Shown here: in pieces, positions 1 to 8,836 of the stretch
Position numbering within the stretch: the stretch's first letter is position 1
Layout: each line of letters starts with the position of its first letter
Assembly: GCA_023433505.1 (NCBI GenBank)
Contig: JAEZCO010000032.1
Coordinates: forward strand, 83,733 to 147,732
DNA: 64,000 nucleotides
Source: Bacillota bacterium
GTDB taxonomy: Bacteria > Bacillota > Clostridia > Acetivibrionales > DTU013
Reading direction: 5' to 3'
The notes under the pieces: model-generated
Seen by the model: only the letters and a program-made list of their open reading frames with translations
Database searches by the model: none
What the model was told of the DNA's origin: nothing
Program-made: the position numbers and the translations under genes

Positions 1-948
1 AATAATGAGAAGCGAAAAAGGAAGCTGCACATAGAGAGCCAGGAAATGCTTTCGAATATAATGCCTGTGATTGAGAACGAACTTGGTTTTGCCATAATAA
101 ACAATTCTTTATCTCTGCTTGATTATGAAACCTACCTGGGCTACCTGGATATGAATTTCAAAAACGGGTTTGCTTTAGTAATCAAGATGACAGACCGCAC
201 GGGGGAGGGCGGAGAAGCAGAATTTGAAGGTGAGCTGCTCCGCCTGCAGATCGGCGAGTGTATCAAAAAATGCATAGGAAAATTCTATAAAAATGTGGCC
301 AGCTTCAGGTTTACCAGGGAATTCGTATCCTTTATCCAGGCCAAGGAACATGAGGACGAAGAAATGATCATGCAAAACATAACGGGCCTGTGCGCCGATC
401 TCAGAAGTGATATCAAACGCCTTTACAATAGGGGCGTAGTGGTCAGCATCGGCAAATGCCACTCTGGAATAACCAAGATGCACCTGTCCTACGAGGAAGC
501 CAGGGCAGCCTTGCATTATGCCGGCGAGGGCGCTGGAATCGTGCATTACAACGACCTGGAAAGCAAGCTGAAAATGAATGGGTGGCATGCCGAGGCATTC
601 AATGCAGTGGACAGGGAAAAAGTTGCGCTTTTCAAATCCGTAGAGCAGTATATAAAGGATAATCTTGAAAAGGAGCTGGACCTCGGGACCGTTGCGGCAA
701 AATTTAATTTGAGCATCTATTATTTCAGCAGGATATTTAAGGATATACTGGGATACAACTTCCCTGATTATATCAACATATTAAGGCTGAACAAGGCAAA
801 GCAGCTGCTTCTCAACAACGAGACCAGCATCAAGGAAATATGCTATGCTACAGGGTACAGCCATCCCAACTATTTCAGCAAGGTCTTCAAAAAATATGAG
901 GGAATGACGCCTTCGGAGTATAAGGTAAAAAGTTGCTCTGCTGAGTAG
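1..948 (+). CDS. YesN-like response regulator with AraC-type output, 5' end outside window
   Basis: The reading frame is open from base 1, so the start and the receiver domain lie upstream of the window. What remains is a middle region of about 200 residues, of the kind that links receiver and output domains in YesN regulators, followed by two AraC-type helix-turn-helix units. The C-terminal helices carry the family's marks (FNLSIYYFSRIFK, then GYSHPNYFSKVFKKYEGMTPSEYK). It would bind DNA and regulate transcription. It stands 150 bp upstream of the co-directional chvE-mmsA-mmsB importer, so that operon is its probable target, with its partner kinase presumably to the left of the window. The family call is firm; the target is inferred from position. 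Confidence 0.9.
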   Translation, partial: NNEKRKRKLHIESQEMLSNIMPVIENELGFAIINNSLSLLDYETYLGYLDMNFKNGFALVIKMTDRTGEGGEAEFEGELLRLQIGECIKKCIGKFYKNVASFRFTREFVSFIQAKEHEDEEMIMQNITGLCADLRSDIKRLYNRGVVVSIGKCHSGITKMHLSYEEARAALHYAGEGAGIVHYNDLESKLKMNGWHAEAFNAVDREKVALFKSVEQYIKDNLEKELDLGTVAAKFNLSIYYFSRIFKDILGYNFPDYINILRLNKAKQLLLNNETSIKEICYATGYSHPNYFSKVFKKYEGMTPSEYKVKSCSAE

Positions 949-957
949 CAATTTTTT
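932..957 (+). terminator. Weak intrinsic terminator overlapping the regulator stop
   Basis: A short stem (GTTGCT pairing with AGCAAT, loop about nine bases) spans the stop codon and is followed by six Ts. The stem is only 5-6 bp, so termination may be partial and the downstream importer could receive read-through. Confidence 0.35.
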
Positions 958-1098
958 GCTTCAAGCTCAGCAATATTTTGCTGTTAGTCAGCCGTTTATT
1001 CCGTTGAGAAGATGAAAAAAATCCAATATGATTAAATCGTAACATTACCCTGTATCACTACTTACAAAATTAGTACTGATTTAAGGAGGTAAAATTTC

Positions 1099-2208
1099 AT
1101 GAAGAGGAAGTTGTCCGTAATTCTTTCATTGATGTTGGTCTTTACCGCTTTGACGTGTATTGCCTCATCACCCGTACAGGCCGCAGCGAAGCCCAAAATT
1201 GGTGTTGTCTTGCCGACAAACAGCGAGTCAAGATGGCCGATGGCCTACAAACAGCTCAAGGCAGCAGATTCCAACTTACTGATTCTGTACAGTGATAATA
1301 ATCCTGCTACAGAAAAAACCAATGTAGAGACTCTTATCAACAAGGGCTGCAAAGTTATCATCATTTGCCCGTTTGACGGTAAAGCAGCTGCAGCGGAAGC
1401 GGATTATGCCAAATCAAAAGGTGCGACTGTCATTTCCTATGACCGTATGATCATGAACACAAAATCTGTCGATTACTATGTTACATTCGACAGTGTTGCT
1501 GTCGGCCAGGCACAGGGCCAGTATCTGGTTGACCAGGCAAAGGATAAAGGCAAAGGGCTTCATCTTTATTTGTATGCAGGCGCTACCACCGATGACAATG
1601 CCTTCACATTCTTTGCAGGTTCCTGGAAGGCTTTACAGCCCAAGATCGCGGATGGGACGTTCATAATACAGAACTCAACCCAGGCGGTTGACCTGAAGGA
1701 TAAGAAAACTCTCACACGTGCTGAAATGTCCAGCATCATCGATCCAATTGCCACCGGATGGGATCCGCCGACGGCTAAAAACCTGGCGCAGGCTAATCTG
1801 GCCAAGCTGAAGGCTACTGCCAAAGGCGCATGCTATGTGCTCTGTCCGAATGACGACACCTCCCGTGCGATTACAGACACCTTCCGGGCAGATCCGGATG
1901 TCAAAACAATATTCTCCACCGGACAAGATTTCACAAAGGCTTCCATTCAGTATATCATTGACGGCAAACAAGGAATGACGGTAGCAAAACTGGACAAATA
2001 CCTCGTACAGGATTCGCTGAAAATAGCTAATCTGGTCCTTGCCGGGAAAAAGCCGGGCAAAGATCTGATCAAGCAGCAGTATGATAATGGCGCTAAGAAA
2101 GTCGACAGCACCCTGGATACAATAACCAGCGTGACAAAGGCCAATGTGAAATCCATCATCCAGCAAAGCGGATTGTACAAAGCAACAGACTTTAAAAATC
2201 TCAAATAA
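1099..2208 (+). CDS. chvE: Sugar ABC transporter substrate-binding protein (ChvE/XylF type)
   Basis: 369 residues, the usual size for the periplasmic-binding-protein type 1 fold that captures monosaccharides for ribose/xylose-class importers. Residues 1-29 are a signal peptide: basic MKRK, a hydrophobic run, and a VQAAA cleavage region. There is no lipobox Cys at the cleavage site, so I predict signal peptidase I rather than lipid anchoring, which is less common for a Gram-positive binding protein. The mature protein starts with KIGVVLPTNSESRW, typical of ChvE-like proteins. An AAGGAGG ribosome site at about 1083 fixes the ATG. The cognate ATPase and permease follow. Which sugar it binds (xylose, arabinose, galactose or glucose) cannot be told from the sequence. 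Confidence 0.88.
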   Translation: MKRKLSVILSLMLVFTALTCIASSPVQAAAKPKIGVVLPTNSESRWPMAYKQLKAADSNLLILYSDNNPATEKTNVETLINKGCKVIIICPFDGKAAAAEADYAKSKGATVISYDRMIMNTKSVDYYVTFDSVAVGQAQGQYLVDQAKDKGKGLHLYLYAGATTDDNAFTFFAGSWKALQPKIADGTFIIQNSTQAVDLKDKKTLTRAEMSSIIDPIATGWDPPTAKNLAQANLAKLKATAKGACYVLCPNDDTSRAITDTFRADPDVKTIFSTGQDFTKASIQYIIDGKQGMTVAKLDKYLVQDSLKIANLVLAGKKPGKDLIKQQYDNGAKKVDSTLDTITSVTKANVKSIIQQSGLYKATDFKNLK

Positions 2209-2259
2209 GGGTAATTAACAGGAATAGTTGGTTATCGATGGCAAGGCAGCATAAATTAA

Positions 2260-2400
2260 ATGATTTTTCCAGGTGCAGTATTTATAAGAGCGGGGTTTAT
2301 AAGAGCGGGATTTATATCCTGCTCTTATAGCACATTTAAGGTATTTGGCCGAAGCCGAATCACCAAAAGACGAGTGGGGCTCGATGCCCCGAGGCTTTTA
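2260..2400 (+). other. Structured intergenic spacer between chvE and mmsA
   Basis: The spacer holds a near-repeat of TTTATAAGAGCGGG (two copies about 18 bp apart), a hairpin whose arms read ATAAGAGC and GCTCTTAT, and a second hairpin with GGGGC/GCCCC arms near 2375-2392 followed by GGCTTTTATTA. Such structures between a binding-protein gene and its permease genes commonly trim downstream transcription or stabilise the upstream message. I do not recognise a riboswitch class here. Confidence 0.4.
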
Positions 2401-2445
2401 TTATGAGTTGCTAATAAATTAATGTCCACTGAGAGGTGATCAATA

Positions 2446-3969
2446 TTGGAACCTGAGGACTATATTCTTGAGATGGATAATATTGAAAAAGAATTCCCCG
2501 GGGTCAAAGCAATCAATGGGGTAACCTTCAAAGTCAAACGCGGCGAAATACACTGTCTCGTGGGTGAAAACGGTGCCGGCAAATCTACTTTGATGAAGGT
2601 ATTGTCCGGAGTTTATCCGCATGGAACTTTTCAGGGTAAGATAAAGCTCAATGGCGCAGAGCAAAAATATCGAGGCATAGCGGACAGTGAAAAGGCCGGT
2701 ATTGGGATTATATATCAGGAATTGGAATTAATACCGGAACTTACAATTTATGAAAACATATTTCTGGGGAATGAAATTAAAAAAGGTTTTTTGGTTGACT
2801 GGAATGAAACCATTGTAAAAGCAGCGGAAATGCTTAAGAGAGTACATGTTCATGTGAAACCCGATACAAAAATCAAAGATTTGGGAGTGGGCATGCAGCA
2901 GCTTGTGGAAATCGGTAAAGCCTTGAGCAAGGATGTCAAGCTGTTGATATTGGATGAGCCGACGGCAGCCCTGAGCAAAACAGACTGTGAAAATCTGTTC
3001 AAGATTCTAAGGGATTTAAAAAAGCAAGGTGTGACCTGTATCATGATTTCCCATAGATTACGGGAAGTGGTGTCCATAGCGGATACGATCACTGTATTAA
3101 GGGACGGAAAAACCATAACTTCCCTGGACGCCACAAAGCATCCGATTGAAGAAAGTGAAATAATCCGGTACATGATCGGCAGGGAGATCGGCAATATCTA
3201 TCCGAAACGTGAAAGTAAGGAAATCGGCGATATCGTCTTCGAGTTAAAAAATTGGTCGGCATTTGACGTCAGCAAGGGACGCGAGATTCTGCACAATGTA
3301 AATATCAATGTCCGAAAAGGGGAAATTGTAGGCATTGCCGGATTAATGGGTGCTGGGCGTACCGAAATGGCATTGAGCATTTTTGGCAATGTGAAAAAAT
3401 ATATTACAAAAGGTGAAAGCCTGATTAAAGGTGTCAGAAAGAACTTAAACTCTACGAAAAAAGCAATTGACGAAGGGATTGCTTATGTATCGGAAGACCG
3501 GAAAAGAAACGGGCTGATCTTGATCCAGGACATTAAATTCAATACAACACTGGCAAATTTAAAAGCGCTTTCGAAATTTTCGGTCATCAATCAAAATGAA
3601 GAAGTGAATGTGGCAAATCGGTTTTTCAGGGAATTGAATATGAGGGCCTCGTCCATAGAGCAGGTGGTTGGGACGTTAAGCGGAGGCAACCAGCAAAAGG
3701 TTTCGGTGGCTAAATGGTTGTTTGCCGCTCCGGACATCATGATTCTGGACGAACCGACCCGTGGGATCGATGTCGGCGTCAAGTTTGAAATCTATGCGAT
3801 CATGAATGAGCTGGTTAAAAAAGGTATGAGCATAATCATGATTTCTTCAGAGCTGCTCGAAGTTGTTGGGATGAGCGACAGGATCTATGTTATTTCAGAT
3901 GGGCGTGTCGCAGGCGAAATGAGCGGAAGCGAAGCGACAGAGGAAAAAATCATGACAATGGCCGTATGA
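2446..3969 (+). CDS. mmsA: Sugar ABC transporter ATP-binding protein, two NBDs (MmsA/XylG type)
   Basis: 507 residues with two ATP-binding domains in tandem, the layout of RbsA/XylG/MmsA. The N-terminal half has a good Walker A (GENGAGKST), a degenerate signature (LGVGMQQL) and Walker B LILDEPTAALS. The C-terminal half has a degenerate Walker A (GLMGAGRTE) but a full signature (LSGGNQQK) and LDEPTRGID. One canonical and one degenerate site is normal for this class. The start is TTG at 2446, placed by GAGAGGTGAT just upstream; an ATG start with a comparable site is not available. It powers import through the MmsB permease encoded 18 bp downstream. Confidence 0.92.
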   Translation: MEPEDYILEMDNIEKEFPGVKAINGVTFKVKRGEIHCLVGENGAGKSTLMKVLSGVYPHGTFQGKIKLNGAEQKYRGIADSEKAGIGIIYQELELIPELTIYENIFLGNEIKKGFLVDWNETIVKAAEMLKRVHVHVKPDTKIKDLGVGMQQLVEIGKALSKDVKLLILDEPTAALSKTDCENLFKILRDLKKQGVTCIMISHRLREVVSIADTITVLRDGKTITSLDATKHPIEESEIIRYMIGREIGNIYPKRESKEIGDIVFELKNWSAFDVSKGREILHNVNINVRKGEIVGIAGLMGAGRTEMALSIFGNVKKYITKGESLIKGVRKNLNSTKKAIDEGIAYVSEDRKRNGLILIQDIKFNTTLANLKALSKFSVINQNEEVNVANRFFRELNMRASSIEQVVGTLSGGNQQKVSVAKWLFAAPDIMILDEPTRGIDVGVKFEIYAIMNELVKKGMSIIMISSELLEVVGMSDRIYVISDGRVAGEMSGSEATEEKIMTMAV

Positions 3970-3987
3970 GAATAGGTGGAGGTTATT

Positions 3988-5175
3988 ATGAGCTTTTTAT
4001 CTGAATTAGGCATGATATTAAGAAAGAATTTCCGCGATTATGGGATGTATATCGCACTGTTTGTAATCATAGTGATATTTTCCATCCTGACCGATGCCTC
4101 TTTTATATCACCGGTCAATATTTCAAACCTGATTAATCAAACGGGGTACATAGCCGTCCTGGCAGTGGGTATGACTCTAATCATCATCATAAGGCACATC
4201 GACCTGTCCATCGGCTATCTGTCCGGTTTTTTAGGCGCCATGGCCGCTATTTTTCTTGAAGAATTGGGGATTCCGGCGCTGATTTCCATTTTGTTGGTCC
4301 TTGTTCTCGGAGCGGTTATTGGACTGTGTTATGGATTATTGGTGGCAAAGGTGAGTGTCCCTGCCTTTGTTGTAACTTTGGGAGGCATGATGCTGTTCCA
4401 TGGGATGGAAATAAAGGTGACGGAGAATACGGGGACCATTTCCATAACCCACGAAGGGTTTAATGCAATCGGTAATGATTTTATTCCGAGCTTTGGCATG
4501 ATTGGGGGACTTAGCGCCTCTACGCTTATTTTAAGTTTGGTGGGTATCGTCGTATTGATTTATTTTCAATTCAGAGAGAGGAAGACGAAAATCAAGTATA
4601 ACTTTCAAGTGATATCCATGCCTTTCTTTATCATGAAGCTGATTTTGATGGTTGCCATCATAGCGGCAATTTGTGTGATACTGGCGGGTAACAACGGCTT
4701 TTCCTGGACGCTGGTCATTATGGGTATTGTGGTGTTTGTCTACAATTTCATCATGAACAAGACTACTTTGGGAAGGCATATTTACGCTGTTGGGGGTAAC
4801 CCGGAAGCTGCTGAGTTATCCGGCATCAGCGTTGCAAAAATTACGCTGATCGTATTTACTTCAATGAGTGCCCTGACAGCTCTTTCCGGCGTTCTTTACG
4901 CATCCAGGATGCAATCTGCGGCCCCCACAGGCGGGACGGGTTTTGAACTGCAGGCCATCGCTGCAGCTTTTATCGGAGGGGCTTCTCCAAACGGCGGTAT
5001 CGGTAAGATAACAGGGTCTTTGATTGGAGCCCTGGTTATGGCCTCTCTTACAAACGGTATGAATCTAATGAGTTTAGGCAGTTCCTATCAGTTTATTATT
5101 CAAGGGATCATACTGGTATTGGCTGTTATCTTTGATATTACAACACGTAATCAAAGTGTAAAAGTTAAAGCATAG
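3988..5175 (+). CDS. mmsB: Sugar ABC transporter permease (MmsB/XylH type)
   Basis: About 395 residues and roughly ten hydrophobic membrane segments, matching the long XylH/MmsB branch of the ribose-class permeases (BPD_transp_2). Family marks include the VGMTLIIIIRHIDLSIG segment and, near the C-terminus, GGNPEAAELSGI and AAAFIGGASPNGGIG. I start it at the ATG at 3988 because GGTGGAGG sits about five bases upstream; the GTG at 3976 would fall inside that ribosome site. It forms the membrane channel for the MmsA ATPase. The gene ends only 6 bp before the end of the convergent regulator gene, with no obvious terminator between them. Confidence 0.9.
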   Translation: MSFLSELGMILRKNFRDYGMYIALFVIIVIFSILTDASFISPVNISNLINQTGYIAVLAVGMTLIIIIRHIDLSIGYLSGFLGAMAAIFLEELGIPALISILLVLVLGAVIGLCYGLLVAKVSVPAFVVTLGGMMLFHGMEIKVTENTGTISITHEGFNAIGNDFIPSFGMIGGLSASTLILSLVGIVVLIYFQFRERKTKIKYNFQVISMPFFIMKLILMVAIIAAICVILAGNNGFSWTLVIMGIVVFVYNFIMNKTTLGRHIYAVGGNPEAAELSGISVAKITLIVFTSMSALTALSGVLYASRMQSAAPTGGTGFELQAIAAAFIGGASPNGGIGKITGSLIGALVMASLTNGMNLMSLGSSYQFIIQGIILVLAVIFDITTRNQSVKVKA

Positions 5176-5181
5176 AATCTC

Positions 5182-6768
5182 TTACAGGGTACTTTTATAT
5201 TGTGTGGGGGTCATGGACGTATACTTTTTAAATAGCTGGCTGAAATATTTCTCATCGTTGAAACCTACTTTGTACGCAATTTCGTAGGTTTTCAACTGCA
5301 TGTCCTTCATCAGCTCGCAGGCTTTCATTATTCGTACCTTGTGAAGGTAGTCGACAAAATTGATGCCCAGCTTTTGCTTGAAAAGGAGGCTTAAATAGCC
5401 GGATGTAATAAAGACGTTGCCTGCAACTGTTTCAAGGTTCAGGTCCTTGTTAAAGTTTTTGTCGATGAAGGCGACGGACTGTTCGATAATTTTATTGCTG
5501 TTCATCTTATTACCCAATTTCCGGCACAGGGCGCCGGATAATTCGGTGAGCCTTGCCTCCAATAGTGACAGTGAATTGCATTTTAAAAAGCTGCTGATGG
5601 ATAGCTGGAAGTTGCCGAAAATATCTTCGGTGTCGATGTTTTTTTCAATGCAAAGATGGTAAAGCGACATCATTAGCGCCAGACTGGATTTGAGGAGGAG
5701 GTCCTTTGAAAAATTGGCCCTTCCCAGGACAGTAAAAAAGTCCCTGAGCTTTCCTTCCACATTCTCCGGTTTTCCGGAAACAACGGCGTTAAGTATTTCC
5801 GCTTCCTCGTGCACCGGGTAATCCGACTGGCAGGAATCAAATTCCTTGATATCTTCATATTTTATGACAGCGTTGCCTCCCGTTGAAAAAGTAGCCTCTA
5901 TGGATTTTAGCGCCTCGGCATAGGAGACAGGCAGGTTTTCTACGTTCCTGCATTTGCCTCCTATTCCTATGGAAACAGTAAACCGCATAAATTTCCGGAC
6001 ATATTCCCTGACCTCGTCAAAAAGCTCATAGATAGGGCCGTAATTTCCATTATTGTAGATTGCGATGATTTCATCATTGCTCTGGATAATCTCGCATTTG
6101 AGCGCGGCTGAAAGAATTTCGCCGGCGATATTTTTGACTGCAAATTTGAATAATTCATCGTCGTCGCTTGAACTCCACCCGGTATAATCGGGAGAATCAT
6201 CGATTTTGATCACTGCGGCTGATATATCCGCATCGTTCAGATTAATCCCATAAAGCCTGGCGTTTTCAGAAAAGTTGAGCTTCTGTCTGCCGCCGCTTCT
6301 TAACAGCTTAGTGAGATATATTTCCTTAAGCAGCGGAAGGCTTTCATTAAACCGGATTTTCAGGCCCTGCAGCAAAGTATCCTTTCCCAGCTCTTCTTCC
6401 ACCTGTGCTTTGACCTTTAGGACAGTCGAAAGTATTTCTTCGGGCTGGCAGGGTTTGAGAAGAAAATCGGAAGCGCCGTTTTTTATTGCTGTCTGCGCAT
6501 AGGAAAAGTGGTCGTATCCGCTCAAAATGATGGTCTTTATCCCGTAGCGGTGCCGGTTGATATGCTCCAGTACCTGAAGGCCGCCCAGTACAGGCATTCT
6601 TATGTCCAACAGGACGATTTCGGGATGGAGCTGCTCGATTTTTTCAATGGTTTCCTTCCCGTTCCCGGCAAGGCCGCAGATGTGTATGCCATTTTCCTCC
6701 CATTTTATCGTGTTCAGGATGCCCATCCTGATTTCTTCCTCATCATCGGCAATCAAAAGGTTAAGCAT
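5182..6768 (-). CDS. Response regulator, receiver plus AraC-type output (YesN)
   Basis: About 528 residues. An N-terminal receiver has the acidic pair ADDEEE at the start, the phospho-acceptor Asp at about residue 55 (LLDIRMP) and the conserved Lys in LLKP. A long middle region is followed by a C-terminal AraC-type double helix-turn-helix (VGFNDEKYFSQLFKKYTSMTPTQYK). Two ATGs lie close together; the second (6768) is correctly spaced from AGGAGG, whereas the first touches it, so I chose the second. The start overlaps the last 8 bp of the kinase gene, indicating coupled translation. With that kinase it probably controls the sugar importer starting at 8837, the one at 1099, or both. Confidence 0.92.
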   Translation of the reverse strand: MLNLLIADDEEEIRMGILNTIKWEENGIHICGLAGNGKETIEKIEQLHPEIVLLDIRMPVLGGLQVLEHINRHRYGIKTIILSGYDHFSYAQTAIKNGASDFLLKPCQPEEILSTVLKVKAQVEEELGKDTLLQGLKIRFNESLPLLKEIYLTKLLRSGGRQKLNFSENARLYGINLNDADISAAVIKIDDSPDYTGWSSSDDDELFKFAVKNIAGEILSAALKCEIIQSNDEIIAIYNNGNYGPIYELFDEVREYVRKFMRFTVSIGIGGKCRNVENLPVSYAEALKSIEATFSTGGNAVIKYEDIKEFDSCQSDYPVHEEAEILNAVVSGKPENVEGKLRDFFTVLGRANFSKDLLLKSSLALMMSLYHLCIEKNIDTEDIFGNFQLSISSFLKCNSLSLLEARLTELSGALCRKLGNKMNSNKIIEQSVAFIDKNFNKDLNLETVAGNVFITSGYLSLLFKQKLGINFVDYLHKVRIMKACELMKDMQLKTYEIAYKVGFNDEKYFSQLFKKYTSMTPTQYKSTL

Positions 6769-8593
6769 CGCCATCCTCCTTCAGATTCCTGGTTTCCCTG
6801 ACAGGCAGTACGATTTCCACACGGGTCCCTTTCCCGGGCAGGCTCGTGAATACAAGCTTATACTCCTCCCTGTACAGGATTTCCAGCCGTTCTTTTACAT
6901 TCCTGACTGCGTACCCTCCGGTATAGGCCGTATCAGCAATATTACCACTATCATCCGGCGCAAAGATCTTTTCGATTTGTTGAGCATCCATCCCTACGCC
7001 GTTGTCTTCGACAATGAAATGCAGCCTGTCGCCATTTAAAAATCCTTGGATGCTGACGATCCCGCCTTCTGCCTTTCCCTCGATTCCATGGCGGATGGAG
7101 TTTTCAACAAAGGGCTGCAGGATTAGCTTCGGCAGGGTATAAGTCAATATATTTTCTTCGATGCCGATGGTATAGTTCAATTTGCTCTTGAAGCGTACCT
7201 TCTGAAGGATGAGATAGTGCTCCAGCAGTTCCTTTTCCATTGCAACAAGGGTCATTTCCTTCCCCCGGTTCAAGCTGAGCCTGAAAAATTTTGACAGTGA
7301 GTACACCATATCACTGATTTCATTGTCGTTCCTGGTTTTGGCCTTCCAGAATATAGTGTCAAGGGTATTGTAGAGAAAGTGAGGGTTTATCTGCGCCTGA
7401 AGCGCATTGAGCTCGGCTTCCCTTTCCTTGATCTGGAGTATGTAGGCTTTGTTTATCAATTCTTTTATGCTAAACACCATTCGGTTATACCCCTCGCCCA
7501 GTTGACCGATTTCGTCCTTATACGTGAATTCGACCCTTTCGTCGAAATTGCCCTGCTGAAACCGTTTCATGGATTTCAGAAGCTTTTTGACAGGAGCCGT
7601 AAGAAATGAAAGCATAAGCATCATCAAGGGCATGGAGAATACAAGACATAGGGCGATTATAAAAAGAGTGAAGGTCTTTACGGAATTGACCTGCTTGCTT
7701 AATATGTTGACCGGGACGGCATAAAAGGTCCTCCAGCCGCTGTCTGTTTTGCTGTAAGTAACAAGATATTGCAAACCGCCTATGGTGTCTATTATATATC
7801 CTTCGCTACTTTTCAAAGCTTCCCGGTAAAACACCTGCTTTTTATAATCGGAGCTTACCAGGCTTACGCCTGCATTTGAGAGGATATTTCCCGATTCGTC
7901 GACAATCAGCATTCCATCATTTTCATTCTGAAGGTTTCTCATGCAGATATCCTGCAGGACATTTTCATTGATAAACATGAAAAGAAAGCCTACCTGCCTG
8001 TAAAACGAATAGTCCTTTATCATCCTGCAGACCCCGATTTTTGGGTATGTACTGTTTTGAATGAACAGGCCGTTATACTCAAGCATGGGAAACCAGAAGG
8101 GAGTGCCATTGAGTTTCACTGCGTTTTTATAAACGGTGCTCTGCTTTATTTTCGTCAGGGGCTGTGTTCCATAACTCAAATCAGTGAATTCGTAGTATAC
8201 CGGCGTGTCATTGTTACTGTAAAGGATCAGGCTGCTGATATAACTTTTGGCTGCAATCAGGTTAATGATGAATCTTAGGGAATTAAGGGAAGTGATATCG
8301 TTTTCCGAAACAGTATAGCCGCTGTTGTTTGAATTCTGCAAGAGGGCCTGTACATTGTCGTCTATGCAGATATATGTCGATATGTCCTCAATATCCTGTT
8401 TCATAAAATCCAGGTTGCTGTTTATCTGCTTGACTACGCTCAGATTGGCTGAACTCACTCTGCTTATCACATAGCTCTCGGATGTCCTGGTCGTATAGGA
8501 GCCAAGGGCAAAAGCCACAATAATGATTATTATGTAGAAGGCTACAAGTATTTTATATTTAATGCTCAGGTTATAATAAAATTTCAACAACAA
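6761..8593 (-). CDS. Sensor histidine kinase, YesM type
   Basis: 610 residues. One membrane segment near the N-terminus (about residues 13-30) and a second near 300-325 flank an extracellular sensor domain of some 270 residues; a HAMP linker follows (QGNFDERVEFTYKDEIGQL). The phospho-His region has the LytS/YesM form QINPHFLYNTLD, and the ATP-binding domain shows ILQPFVENSIRHG and VEDNGVGM. It autophosphorylates on His and passes phosphate to the regulator gene it overlaps. The start is uncertain: three TTG codons in a row begin the frame behind an AGGGGA site. The gene is divergent from the solute-binding protein at 8837, so the sensor probably detects sugar availability. Confidence 0.92.
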   Translation of the reverse strand: MLLKFYYNLSIKYKILVAFYIIIIIVAFALGSYTTRTSESYVISRVSSANLSVVKQINSNLDFMKQDIEDISTYICIDDNVQALLQNSNNSGYTVSENDITSLNSLRFIINLIAAKSYISSLILYSNNDTPVYYEFTDLSYGTQPLTKIKQSTVYKNAVKLNGTPFWFPMLEYNGLFIQNSTYPKIGVCRMIKDYSFYRQVGFLFMFINENVLQDICMRNLQNENDGMLIVDESGNILSNAGVSLVSSDYKKQVFYREALKSSEGYIIDTIGGLQYLVTYSKTDSGWRTFYAVPVNILSKQVNSVKTFTLFIIALCLVFSMPLMMLMLSFLTAPVKKLLKSMKRFQQGNFDERVEFTYKDEIGQLGEGYNRMVFSIKELINKAYILQIKEREAELNALQAQINPHFLYNTLDTIFWKAKTRNDNEISDMVYSLSKFFRLSLNRGKEMTLVAMEKELLEHYLILQKVRFKSKLNYTIGIEENILTYTLPKLILQPFVENSIRHGIEGKAEGGIVSIQGFLNGDRLHFIVEDNGVGMDAQQIEKIFAPDDSGNIADTAYTGGYAVRNVKERLEILYREEYKLVFTSLPGKGTRVEIVLPVRETRNLKEDGDA

Positions 8594-8793
8594 AGCATAT
8601 ATCCCCTATTATACAAATACCTGGGAAAATATTCGACACAAAACCGGAAAAACCCTTTATATTTCTAAAAAAAGCAAACCTTAAGCCTTTTGGTCCTTGC
8701 ATGCAAAAACCGGCAATTGTTAAAAACTTAAGGTCTGTGAAATTTCAAACCATTTTGTGATTTTGCATACTAAAAAGTAAATTAATGGATTGC

Positions 8794-8830
8794 TATAATG
8801 AAACTATGTTAAAATTATTTTACAAGGAGG
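8794..8830 (+). promoter_or_regulatory. Promoter -10 and strong ribosome site for the CUT1-type importer
   Basis: TATAAT at 8794-8799 lacks a good -35 hexamer at 16-18 bp upstream, the pattern of an activator-dependent promoter. AAGGAGG at 8824-8830 precedes the ATG at 8837. The divergent YesM/YesN pair is the obvious candidate activator. Confidence 0.5.
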
Positions 8831-8836
8831 CAGTTT

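Noticed and set aside
2340..2400. Possible riboswitch before mmsA
   Set aside because: The hairpins do not match the conserved core of any riboswitch class I can recall; simple attenuating stems explain them.
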